Shown here: one piece after another, positions 36,362-44,260 of the stretch
Numbering within the stretch: position 1 is the first letter of the stretch
Layout: every line of letters starts with the position of its first letter
Assembly (NCBI RefSeq): GCF_000661915.1
Contig: NZ_CP007509.1
Coordinates: forward strand, 2,621,501 to 2,685,500
Source of the DNA: Stutzerimonas decontaminans
Lineage (GTDB): Bacteria; Pseudomonadota; Gammaproteobacteria; Pseudomonadales; Pseudomonadaceae
DNA length: 64,000 nt
Direction of reading: 5' to 3'
The notes under the pieces: model-generated
Told to the model about the DNA's origin: nothing
Databases searched by the model: none
What the model saw: only the letters and a program-made list of their open reading frames with translations
Program-made: the position numbers and the translations under genes

Positions 36362-37546
36362 TCAGATCAGTTCGACGGCCATGGCCGTGGCTTCACCGCC
36401 ACCGATGCAGATCGCCGCCACGCCACGGCGCAGGCCGCGTTTGCGCAATGCGGCGAGCAACGTCACCAGGATTCGCGCACCGGACGCACCGATGGGGTGA
36501 CCGAGCGCACAGGCACCGCCGTTGACGTTGACCTTGGCGTGATCAAGCCCCAGCTCGCGCATGCTGGCCATGGCGACCACCGCGAAGGCTTCGTTGATCT
36601 CGAACAGATCCACGTCTGCGGTGGACCAGCCGGTACGTTCCATCAGCTTGCGGATCGCCCCGATCGGCGCGGTAGTGAACAGATTCGGCGCATCGGCGTA
36701 GGCCGCGTGGCCGTGGATCACCGCCTGTGGCTGCAGCCCCCAGCGCTCGGCTTCGGAACGGCGCATCAACAGCAGCGCGGCGGCGCCATCGGAAATCGAG
36801 CTGGAGTTGGCCGCAGTCACCGTGCCGCCCTCGCGGAACGCTGGTCTCAGGCTTGGAATCTTTTCCGGCATCGCCTTGGGCGGCTGCTCATCATCGCGGA
36901 TCTGCCGCTGCTGTTTGCCCTGAGTGACGTCCAGCGAGACGATCTCTTCGGCAAAGTGCCCTTCGGCTATTGCCGCCTGGGCCCGTCGCAGCGATTCCAG
37001 TGCGAACGCGTCCTGCTCCTCGCGGGTGAAGCCGAAGACGTCGGCGCACTCCTCGGCAAAGGTGCCCATCAGGCGGCCCTTGTCGTAGGCGTCTTCCAGA
37101 CCATCGAGAAACATGTGGTCGAGCACCCGACCGTGGCCCATGCGATAGCCGCCACGGGCGCGGTCGAGCAGGTACGGTGCGTTGCTCATGCTCTCCATGC
37201 CACCGGCGACAACGATTTCCGCACTGCCCGCGAGCAACTGGTCGTGAGCCATGATCACCGTCTGCATGCCCGAGCCGCACATCTTGTTCAGCGTGGTGCA
37301 GGTGGTGGCGCGGGTCAGCCCGGCGCCCAATGCCGCCTGGCGCGCGGGAGCCTGGCCCTGGCCGGCGGGCAACACGCAGCCCATCAGCGCGTCCTGTACG
37401 TTCTCGGCCGGCAGGCCGCTGCGCTCCACCGCCGCGCGGATGGCGGCAGCGCCGAGCTGCGGTGCCGTCATGCCCAGCAGATCACCCTGGAAACCACCCA
37501 TCGGCGTACGCGCGCTGCTGACGATTACGATCGGATCATCTTTCAT
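36362..37546 (-). CDS. Acetyl-CoA acyltransferase (thiolase)
   Basis: A 394-residue type II thiolase. The nucleophilic cysteine is in [13 protein letters not shown], the second active site in [19 protein letters not shown], and the final [10 protein letters not shown] holds the acid/base cysteine. In this operon it would cleave 2-methylacetoacetyl-CoA to acetyl-CoA and propionyl-CoA, or act on acetoacetyl-CoA. It lies 11 bases after the short-chain dehydrogenase. Confidence 0.92.
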   Translation of the reverse strand: MKDDPIVIVSSARTPMGGFQGDLLGMTAPQLGAAAIRAAVERSGLPAENVQDALMGCVLPAGQGQAPARQAALGAGLTRATTCTTLNKMCGSGMQTVIMAHDQLLAGSAEIVVAGGMESMSNAPYLLDRARGGYRMGHGRVLDHMFLDGLEDAYDKGRLMGTFAEECADVFGFTREEQDAFALESLRRAQAAIAEGHFAEEIVSLDVTQGKQQRQIRDDEQPPKAMPEKIPSLRPAFREGGTVTAANSSSISDGAAALLLMRRSEAERWGLQPQAVIHGHAAYADAPNLFTTAPIGAIRKLMERTGWSTADVDLFEINEAFAVVAMASMRELGLDHAKVNVNGGACALGHPIGASGARILVTLLAALRKRGLRRGVAAICIGGGEATAMAVELI

Positions 37547-37557
37547 CTCTGCTTCCT

Positions 37558-38325
37558 TTACTTGGCAGCCATGCGCAAGGCGCCGTCGAGGCGAATCACC
37601 TCACCGTTGAGCATGCTGTTCTCGAAGATGTGCCGCACCAGCGCGGCGTATTCGGCCGGATGGCCCAGGCGTGGCGGAAACGGCACGCCGGCGGCCAGCG
37701 AGTCACGGATCTCCTGGGTCATGCCGGCCATCATCGGCGTCTCAAACACGCCGGGGGCGATGGTCATCACGCGGATGCCGAAGCGCGCCAGCTCGCGCGC
37801 GGCCGGCAGGGTCATGCTGACCACACCGCCTTTGGACGCCGCATAGGCGGCCTGGCCGATCTGGCCGTCGAAGGCAGCGATCGAGGCAGTATTGATGATC
37901 GCGCCGCGCTCGCCATCGGCGTCTGGCGCGTTCTCCGCCATCGCCTCGGCGGCCAGCCGCAGCATGTTGAAGCTACCGATCAGATTGATACCAACGATGC
38001 GGCTGAAAGCGTCGAGGCTGTGCGGACCATTGCGTCCGAGCACCTTTTCGCCACCGGCGACGCCAGCGCAATTGACCAGCCCGTGCAGCCCGCCGAAATG
38101 TTCGCGGGCGGTGGCGACGGCATGGCGCGCGGCCTGTTCATCGCGAATGTCGGCGGCGACGCCGAGGGCGCAAGGCCCGAGCGCCTGCGCCGTGGCGTTG
38201 GCCGCGGCTTCGTCCAGATCGGCGAGCACGACCTTGCCGCCCGCCTCGACCAGCGCCTGCGCCGCCGCAGCGCCAAGGCCGGAGGCGCCGCCAGTAATGA
38301 GGAATACCTTGTCGCGAATCTGCAT
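37558..38325 (-). CDS. Short-chain dehydrogenase, 3-hydroxyacyl-CoA (HSD10-like) type
   Basis: A 255-residue short-chain dehydrogenase. It has the NAD site [16 protein letters not shown], the NCAGVAGG motif and the catalytic YAASK. The [20 protein letters not shown] and [15 protein letters not shown] stretches match human HSD10-like enzymes, which oxidise 2-methyl-3-hydroxybutyryl-CoA in isoleucine breakdown. It is the first gene of the leftward operon and has a CA motif in its leader. Confidence 0.88.
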   Translation of the reverse strand: MQIRDKVFLITGGASGLGAAAAQALVEAGGKVVLADLDEAAANATAQALGPCALGVAADIRDEQAARHAVATAREHFGGLHGLVNCAGVAGGEKVLGRNGPHSLDAFSRIVGINLIGSFNMLRLAAEAMAENAPDADGERGAIINTASIAAFDGQIGQAAYAASKGGVVSMTLPAARELARFGIRVMTIAPGVFETPMMAGMTQEIRDSLAAGVPFPPRLGHPAEYAALVRHIFENSMLNGEVIRLDGALRMAAK

Positions 38326-38339
38326 GGCTCTCTCCCGTG

Positions 38340-38351
38340 CTTGTTGTTATT
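38340..38351 (-). promoter_or_regulatory. CA motif upstream of the short-chain dehydrogenase
   Basis: AATAACAACAAG on the minus strand lies about 15 bases upstream of the ATG and just before GGGAGAGAG. It closely matches the mmsB motif. Confidence 0.72.
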
Positions 38352-38424
38352 CGGTGCGAAGCCGGAGTTATCTTTGGACAGCGACACGGGTGCGGCAATG
38401 GTCGATGTTCTCAACCTGCCTGAC

Positions 38425-38446
38425 CGTTTTGGCCAATGGCAAAACG
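38425..38446. promoter_or_regulatory. Inverted repeat, candidate operator of the leftward operon
   Basis: CGTTTTGGCCA and TGGCAAAACG form a nearly perfect inverted repeat about 100 bases upstream of the short-chain dehydrogenase, in the gap after the AraC gene. It may be the operator of the adjacent AraC protein or of another regulator. Confidence 0.4.
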
Positions 38447-38529
38447 CGATCACGCTAACGCTGCAACGCGCCGCGGCAAATATCAGCAACGAAGGGTGAG
38501 ATGTCGCGGAGAGACTGAGAGGCAGGAAA

Positions 38530-39597
38530 TCAGCGCCGCGCCGGCGCCAGAATCAGGTTGCGGTAGTGCCCGGGATTGATACCCGTCCACTTGCGGAACG
38601 CCTTGTAGAACGAGCTGACATCTGCAAACCCCAGCCGCTCGGCGATCTCGCCGTAACTGATGGCAGCATCGGCCAGCCATTCGGTGGCCATCTCCTGACG
38701 CAAGCCATCCTTGATCGCCTGGTAGGGCTGCCCCGCTTCCGCCAGGCGTCGGCGCAGGGTCGAGGCCGACATGCACAACGTCTGCGCCAGCCGCTCGCTG
38801 TCCGGCCAGTTCTCGGCGGGCAGGCTGCGCAGGTGCTGTTTGATGCGACTGGCCAAGCTGGAATGGTCGCGGTAGCGCACCAGAATGTTCGCCGGCGCTT
38901 CGGCGAGAAACGCACGCAACTCCGCTTCGCTACGACGGATCGGCAGGTCAAGCACTTCGGCGGCGAAGATGATCCGCGTCGAGGGTCGGCCGAAACGCAG
39001 GTTGTCGGAGAACATCACCCGGTAATCGTCGGTGTAGTCCGGTTCGGCACAACGCAACTCGACCGCCAGCAGCGGAATACGGCGCCCTACCAGCCAGCAG
39101 GCCAGGCCGTGCAAGAGCATCCAGAAGGTGAAATAGCAGAAGGCTCGCGCCGGCTCGGCGTTGCGCTCGCGCAGCACCACTTCGGCCAGGCTCTGGCTGC
39201 GGATGAGCCTGCCGCGTAGATTCTCCAGCCCCAGCCCGAGAAAGCCCAACGCATGGATCAGCGCTTTCTCCAAAGTCGCCTGCTGCAGGCAGCTGCGGCT
39301 GAGAAAGACGAAGCTGCCCGAGCGCAGACGCCGCGGGTCCATGCCGAAGAATTCATCGTCGAAGCGCCGCGCCAGGCGCAGCCAGAGTTGCGAGTAGTCG
39401 CGCACGTCCATGCGGCCGTCGGGATATTGCAGGCAGGCAGAGTCGAGGCCGATCTCTTCCAGCAGCTGTGCGGCAGATTGCCCAGGCCGCACGAAACCCT
39501 GCAGTGCCTCGGCCACCAGGCGGACGCTGATGCTGTCCCGACGGGCTATTGTCGAGGCAGCGGCTTCATCTGATGTCGGTTGCGCCTCGCTGATCAT
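38530..39597 (-). CDS. AraC-family regulator of the isoleucine-type operon
   Basis: A 355-residue AraC-type regulator with an arabinose-binding-like N-terminal domain (about residues 20-220) and a C-terminal double helix-turn-helix (LAQTLCMSASTLRRRL and IAERLGFADVSSFYKAFRKW). The ATG at 39597 is chosen to start the conserved region; the longer frame upstream lacks family character. It sits directly upstream of the short-chain dehydrogenase operon on the same strand, so it probably regulates that operon. The effector is unknown. It is similar in type to the truncated gene at the right edge. Confidence 0.87.
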   Translation of the reverse strand: MISEAQPTSDEAAASTIARRDSISVRLVAEALQGFVRPGQSAAQLLEEIGLDSACLQYPDGRMDVRDYSQLWLRLARRFDDEFFGMDPRRLRSGSFVFLSRSCLQQATLEKALIHALGFLGLGLENLRGRLIRSQSLAEVVLRERNAEPARAFCYFTFWMLLHGLACWLVGRRIPLLAVELRCAEPDYTDDYRVMFSDNLRFGRPSTRIIFAAEVLDLPIRRSEAELRAFLAEAPANILVRYRDHSSLASRIKQHLRSLPAENWPDSERLAQTLCMSASTLRRRLAEAGQPYQAIKDGLRQEMATEWLADAAISYGEIAERLGFADVSSFYKAFRKWTGINPGHYRNLILAPARR

Positions 39598-39671
39598 GCG
39601 GCTCGGTTTCCTGCCCAGAAGTCGATGGCCGCCATAATCGGCCAAGCACGGTCGAGCTGTCAGCCCTTGTG

Positions 39672-40109
39672 TCACATCCAGCCAAGCGTCAGCCCCATCA
39701 CCATCAGGTAACGCGAAGTCTTCGCCAGCGTGACGATAAGCAGAAAACTCCATAACGGCTCACGCATCACCCCGGCGACCAGGGTCAACGGGTCACCGAT
39801 GACCGGCACCCAGCTGAGCAGCAAGGTCCAGCGGCCGTAGCGGTGATAGCTGTGCTGCGCCTTCGCCATTTGGCGCTCGTTGACCGGAAACCAGCGCTTG
39901 TGGCGAAAGTGCTCGACGTAACGACCGAGCAACCAGTTCACCAGCGAGCCCAGCACATTGCCCAGGCTGGCCACGGCAACCAATGCCCAGACCGTGTACC
40001 GCTCCGAAAGAAGAAGACCGGCGAGTACCGCCTCGGACTGCATGGGTAGCAGCGTGGCAGCACCGAACGCTGCAAGAAAAAGGCCGAGATAGCCGGAAAA
40101 CGACACCAT
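39672..40109 (-). CDS. YqaA-type DedA/VTT-domain membrane protein
   Basis: A 145-residue inner-membrane protein of the YqaA branch of the SNARE-associated/DedA (VTT) family. Hydrophobic helices alternate with a loop; the conserved SWVPVIGDPLTLVAGVMR and the N-terminal GAATLLPMQSEAVLAGLL are clear. DedA-family members act as lipid transporters in the membrane; the role of this branch is not settled. It is 75 bases upstream of the AraC gene on the same strand. Confidence 0.86.
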   Translation of the reverse strand: MVSFSGYLGLFLAAFGAATLLPMQSEAVLAGLLLSERYTVWALVAVASLGNVLGSLVNWLLGRYVEHFRHKRWFPVNERQMAKAQHSYHRYGRWTLLLSWVPVIGDPLTLVAGVMREPLWSFLLIVTLAKTSRYLMVMGLTLGWM

Positions 40110-40361
40110 CGAAATGCAACCGAACCGTGCTGAATGACGGCACGCAGTATGCGGGAAAGCGTAGCGCCTGGGCGCTGATCACGGCTGGGCTGATGCTTGG
40201 GAAAGACCCTCCGGATCTGTAGCGCTTCGCTTGCGACAGGCTGCTTGGCAGCCGCATTGTCACCTGGCAACGAAACGACTGAACATGCTGCCATGCGCCA
40301 TCGGGCACCGCCGAGCGCAGACATGGATGGCCACGGACGGCTCGGCGGAGCCGCAAAGGCG

Positions 40362-40817
40362 TTACATCTCGTGAATACGGCTCACCTGGCGAGCAAGACG
40401 CATGGTTTCGTGCTCTTCCAGACCTAGCAGGTCCTCGGCCAGGTCGCGCGCGCCATCAATTTCCGCGCGCCGGGCCAGGGAGCGGTAGAGATCGATCACC
40501 TGGTTATGGATGGTGAAGATATCCAGCGATATCTCCTCTACGGTCATGGTGTCGTAGGGCTTGCAGGCCTGATTGCGCAATACGGGATTGCGCGTCAGAT
40601 AGTCATAGATCCAGGTATGCAAAGCCTTGGGGTCGGCATGCTTTTCGATCTTGTCGACCGTTTCAGCCAGGACACGCTCATGATCGGCAATATAGACGAG
40701 CAGCCATTTGGCCCGGGTTTCTTCGTGCTTGTCGGAACACCGGGCCATGCAGCGGGCCAGCATGGCATGGGTATCGCGTGTCCAGTTGATCAGGTCTTCG
40801 AATCGCTCGATCTTCAT
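40362..40817 (-). CDS. Ferritin-like all-helical protein, function unknown
   Basis: A 151-residue predicted all-alpha protein starting MKIERFEDLINWTRDTHAML. The ATG at 40817 is favoured over an upstream one because it follows GGAGATTTTGGCG. Glutamate/histidine pairs spread over the helices (DHER, then EEHE near the C-terminus) suggest a four-helix bundle with possible metal binding, as in ferritin-like or hemerythrin-like proteins. I do not recognise the family with certainty. It is divergent from the glutaredoxin-DsbD-like fusion. Confidence 0.65.
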   Translation of the reverse strand: MKIERFEDLINWTRDTHAMLARCMARCSDKHEETRAKWLLVYIADHERVLAETVDKIEKHADPKALHTWIYDYLTRNPVLRNQACKPYDTMTVEEISLDIFTIHNQVIDLYRSLARRAEIDGARDLAEDLLGLEEHETMRLARQVSRIHEM

Positions 40818-41095
40818 CGCCAAAATCTCCGCTGGTATGACGGCAAACAGCACGGCACAGGCCTGTCTCCCCGTGGCCTGATTCTGTCTGCTTGTCAGGC
40901 CCGTTTCCATGACGCTGATTAAGAGACTAGTTCACCCAGCCGCGCCAAGGCTCGTCATGCCGCGCAACCTTGCTACAGATCATTGCTGCCCAGGCAAAGA
41001 CCGCCGAGTATGGGGGCGAATCAGTCGACCATTTCATCCGCAAACACCTGCCACCGCCCCACTGGCGTGGTGGCAGGCTCCTCGGACGCACGCTC

Positions 41096-42196
41096 ATGAG
41101 CCACTACTTGCTGCGCGGCGCGCTGTTGATGCTTTTGAGCTTGCTGGCTGCAGGTCCGGCCAGCGCCACGCTGCTGGAGGTCTACGTGCGCGACGGCTGC
41201 CCACACTGCAGCGCGGCCAAGACCTACCTCGCCGAACTGACCGGCCAGCACCCGGAACTGGAGATTCGCTTGCGTGAGGTCGATCGCGATCCCGCTGCAC
41301 GCGCCGACCTGCTGCGCCTGTCACACGAGGCCGGTGTCTGGCCGCCGGCAGTGCCGACCTTCGTCATCGGCGGCGAGCTAATGGTGGGCTTCGATGATGC
41401 CGAGCACACCGGCAAACGGCTGGTCGCCCTTATCGAACGGCGTGCGCTGCAAACCGGCGCCGTAGACACGACCCTTTTCGGCACACTCAGCCTCGAGCGC
41501 CTGGGTCTGCCGGCGTTTACACTGGCCCTTGGCCTGCTGGATGGCTTCAATCCGTGCGCCATGTGGGTGTTGCTGTTCCTGCTGTCGCTGCTGGTTCGTC
41601 TGCATGATCGACGCCGCATGGCGGCGATTGCCGGCACCTTCGTACTGGTCAGCGGCGCCGTTTACTACCTGTTCATGGCTGCCTGGCTGAACCTGTTCCT
41701 GTTCGTGGGCATGTCGCCGCTGCTAATAACCGGACTGGCACTGTTGGCGATGCTGATTGGTGTCATCAACCTGCGCGACGGGTTGCAGCCCGACAGCGGT
41801 TTCACGCTATCGATACCCGCCAAGGCAAAGCCGGGCCTGTATGCCCGGGTACGTCGCATTCTGCAGCGCCAGACGCTGCTGCCTGCTCTCGGCGGGGTTG
41901 CGGTATTGGCCCTACTGGTCAACTTCGTCGAGTTGCTGTGCACCGCGGGGCTGCCGGCGATCTACACCGCGGTACTTTCCCAGCAGCAGCTGAGCGCTCT
42001 GGCGCACCACGCTTATCTTGGCCTCTACATCCTGGGCTATATCGCCGACGACGCACTGATGGTGACGATCGCGGTTCTCGCACTGAGCAGCCGCAAGCTC
42101 ACCTATCAATCAGGCGCCACGCTGAAGCTGATCAGCGGCGCGGTGATGCTAGTGCTGGGTGTCGTCATGCTGGTGAAACCGGAGTGGCTGCAGTAA
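41096..42196 (+). CDS. Periplasmic glutaredoxin fused to a DsbD/CcdA-like membrane domain
   Basis: A 366-residue protein. A signal peptide (LLRGALLMLLSLLAAGPASA) leads into a thioredoxin-fold glutaredoxin domain with the redox pair in RDGCPHCSAAKTYL and the cis-proline segment VPTFVIGG. After about residue 130 comes a membrane domain of six or seven helices that carries two isolated cysteines, LDGFNPCAMWVLLFLLS and VELLCTAGLPAIYT, the arrangement used by DsbD/CcdA to pass electrons across the membrane. It probably transfers reductant from the cytoplasm to its own periplasmic glutaredoxin domain. The start at 41096 gives the signal peptide. It is followed, after a 400-base gap, by a rhodanese. 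Confidence 0.85.
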   Translation: MSHYLLRGALLMLLSLLAAGPASATLLEVYVRDGCPHCSAAKTYLAELTGQHPELEIRLREVDRDPAARADLLRLSHEAGVWPPAVPTFVIGGELMVGFDDAEHTGKRLVALIERRALQTGAVDTTLFGTLSLERLGLPAFTLALGLLDGFNPCAMWVLLFLLSLLVRLHDRRRMAAIAGTFVLVSGAVYYLFMAAWLNLFLFVGMSPLLITGLALLAMLIGVINLRDGLQPDSGFTLSIPAKAKPGLYARVRRILQRQTLLPALGGVAVLALLVNFVELLCTAGLPAIYTAVLSQQQLSALAHHAYLGLYILGYIADDALMVTIAVLALSSRKLTYQSGATLKLISGAVMLVLGVVMLVKPEWLQ

Positions 42197-42515
42197 CGGA
42201 TCGCCGGAGTGACCTATGTCAGGTCCTAGGAGCGCGCGGCCAGGCAGCGAGGGGACACGCAAATCAGAGGATTCAGCCATCACGCCGTTGCCGTGCGGTC
42301 AGCGCCACTCCGTTAGTACCCGCCTCGCCCAGGCATCTACCGCCGATCACACTCGCTCCGAGTCCTCGCAGGGTTGTTTTGCAAGCGGCGACAAGGTGAC
42401 GCAAGCCCGCTTGAGCGGCCACGGTAAGGCCGCCGGCCAGATCACGGCCACCCGGCAGTGGGCCTGGGGCTACGTAAATCCGCATACCGCTCAGTGTCTG
42501 CTTGGAACAGAAACA
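42197..42515. other. Intergenic region before the rhodanese gene
   Basis: I see no convincing gene here. A minus-strand frame (42273-42485) exists, but it lacks a ribosome site and family features. The useful content starts at the operator and promoter just downstream. Confidence 0.5.
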
Positions 42516-42558
42516 TTGAACGGGTCAAATGGATCGACATATACCCCCGCCGGTATAT
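42516..42558 (+). promoter_or_regulatory. Promoter with CsoR/CstR-like operator upstream of the rhodanese
   Basis: TTGAAC (42516) and TATACC (42540) form a plausible promoter. Its -10 region lies inside a perfect 7-6-7 inverted repeat, ATATACC-N6-GGTATAT (42539-42558), with a C-rich centre. This resembles operators of CsoR-family repressors, including the persulfide sensor CstR, and its position would block transcription when bound. The regulator is not in this window. Confidence 0.55.
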
Positions 42559-42598
42559 GATTGCCAAACCTTCACATCCACTCATGTCGGAGCTTCAG

Positions 42599-43147
42599 AT
42601 GAAATCCTCATTGATCGCCCTTTCCCTCAGCCTGCTGGCTTTCGCGGCCCAGGCCGTAGAACTCGAAGTCACCCCGCAAGACGCCTACGCTCGCGCCCAG
42701 CAAGACGACGCAAAAGTCCTCTTCGTCGATGTGCGCGATCCGGTGGAGATCATGTTCGTCGGCTTCACCGACGCCGTGGACATCAACATTCCGTATCTGC
42801 TCGTTGATCGCAATGCCTGGAATGACGAGCGCGGTGCGTTCCAGACCAACCGCAATCCACAGTTCATCGAACAGATCCAGGCCGAGCTGGACAAACGTGG
42901 CCTGGGCGCCGATACCGAGATCATCACCATGTGCCGCTCGGGCAGCGAGCGTGGCAAACCCAGTGCAGACTTCCTGCGCGAGAACGGTTTTCCCAATGCA
43001 CGGTATGTCGTCGATGGGTTTCAGGGCGCCGCGATAAAGGAAGGACGGCAGGCAGGCTTTCGTCTGCAGAATGGCTGGCAGAACGCCGGACTGCCGTGGA
43101 GCCCGAAGATGAATCCGGAAAAGATCTATCGCACTGATCGCAAGTGA
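42599..43147 (+). CDS. Secreted rhodanese-domain sulfurtransferase
   Basis: A 182-residue protein with a signal peptide (SSLIALSLSLLAFAAQAVE) and one rhodanese domain. The active-site cysteine is in TMCRSGSERGKPSADFL, and VLFVDVRDPVEIMFVGF is the conserved N-terminal part. It should act on periplasmic sulfane sulfur. The ATG at 42599 follows CGGAG; an upstream ATG at 42584 is possible. Together with the upstream glutaredoxin-DsbD fusion it suggests a periplasmic thiol or persulfide function, probably induced by reactive sulfur through the operator. Confidence 0.88.
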   Translation: MKSSLIALSLSLLAFAAQAVELEVTPQDAYARAQQDDAKVLFVDVRDPVEIMFVGFTDAVDINIPYLLVDRNAWNDERGAFQTNRNPQFIEQIQAELDKRGLGADTEIITMCRSGSERGKPSADFLRENGFPNARYVVDGFQGAAIKEGRQAGFRLQNGWQNAGLPWSPKMNPEKIYRTDRK

Positions 43148-43343
43148 ATCCCACGCGTAGCGCGGACCTCGGCGATGAATATCGGTAACGCACACCGCCG
43201 ATTGGTGGGTCAGCTGCTCTGCTAGCTGACCCCATCGCCTCGAACCTGATGCCATAGCCGAACCGCGCGTTCAAGCTGGTCAGGCGCTCCTCGGTGCTTG
43301 GCAACGCCCTGTTGCTGGACTTACGCCCGCCCCATGCCAGCCA

Positions 43344-44141
43344 TCAGCCAAACACTGTCACCGTTTGCCGGCTCAGGGCGACCAACTCACCAGCTGGCGT
43401 CCACAGCGCAGCCGCACAATGCCCATAGCCATCGCGGGCGTGCTCGATCACGGCGCGATACATGCACCAGTCGTGGCTATCGAGGTCGGGTAGAGGTTGA
43501 ATGAATTCGATGGTCCAGGTCAGCGAGCTGCCGGGTGCGAAGCTCTTGAGATGCGGCAGCACCGCGGGCGGCCAGGCATCGACCAGCGCCAGCAGGTGCG
43601 CCTCGGTCATTGGCTCGCGAGGCACTTCACCGCGCTGGCGCACCCACCCACCCATTTCGCGCGACCTGTTACCGGTGAACGGCAAGCCACCGATACCCCA
43701 ACGCATCGCCAAGTAGCGGGTGAACTCTGGAGTCACGCCAGGCACATAGGGCAGTTCCTGACAGGCTTCGACCGGCGGCATGGACGGTGCCGGCTCGGCC
43801 GCGACATCGACCACCGAACTGCGCGGGGCGCCGAAGCTGCCCTGGACGATGGTAACCACCTGGCCGTCCTGCATGACCCGCCCCAGCATCTGACTCACCG
43901 CCTTGCCTTCGCGCAGCACCTCGGCCTCGAAGCTCGCTGGCGTATCGAGGGCCAACGGCCCAACGAACGTAATCGCCAGCGAACGAAGAGGTCGACCGTC
44001 CGGAACCTTGGCCCGCATGCTCTCAAAGACCAGTGCGGCGACCAGACCGCCGAAACCTGCACGGCCCTGCCCCCAAGTGGCCGGCACCACCACGCTGCCG
44101 GGATTGTCACGCACCGCCTGCAGCAGCTCGCAAAGCTCCAT
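43344..44141 (-). CDS. Acyl-CoA thioesterase, double-hotdog (TesB-like) fold
   Basis: A 265-residue protein of the thioesterase II-like (double hotdog) family: N-terminal hotdog with GQGRAGFGGLVAALVFESM and PLRSLAITFVGPL, C-terminal hotdog with LTWTIEFIQPLPDLDSHDW and HCAAALWTPAGELVALSRQ. It would hydrolyse acyl-CoA esters. The ATG at 44141 follows GAGGTGGGT. It is not in an operon with its neighbours; the substrate is unknown. Confidence 0.82.
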   Translation of the reverse strand: MELCELLQAVRDNPGSVVVPATWGQGRAGFGGLVAALVFESMRAKVPDGRPLRSLAITFVGPLALDTPASFEAEVLREGKAVSQMLGRVMQDGQVVTIVQGSFGAPRSSVVDVAAEPAPSMPPVEACQELPYVPGVTPEFTRYLAMRWGIGGLPFTGNRSREMGGWVRQRGEVPREPMTEAHLLALVDAWPPAVLPHLKSFAPGSSLTWTIEFIQPLPDLDSHDWCMYRAVIEHARDGYGHCAAALWTPAGELVALSRQTVTVFG

Positions 44142-44260
44142 ACCCACCTCGTTATCGTTCGTTGTGCGCGCGATGTTAAAGGCACGCACGCCGCGGCGCG
44201 AACCTGTCTGGCAGAAGCAGCCGGATGAAATGCCGAATCATCCACAACGCCAATAAGCGG

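Noticed and set aside
42273..42485. Minus-strand frame of 70 codons upstream of the rhodanese
   Set aside because: No ribosome site, no family resemblance, and it overlaps the expected promoter region.
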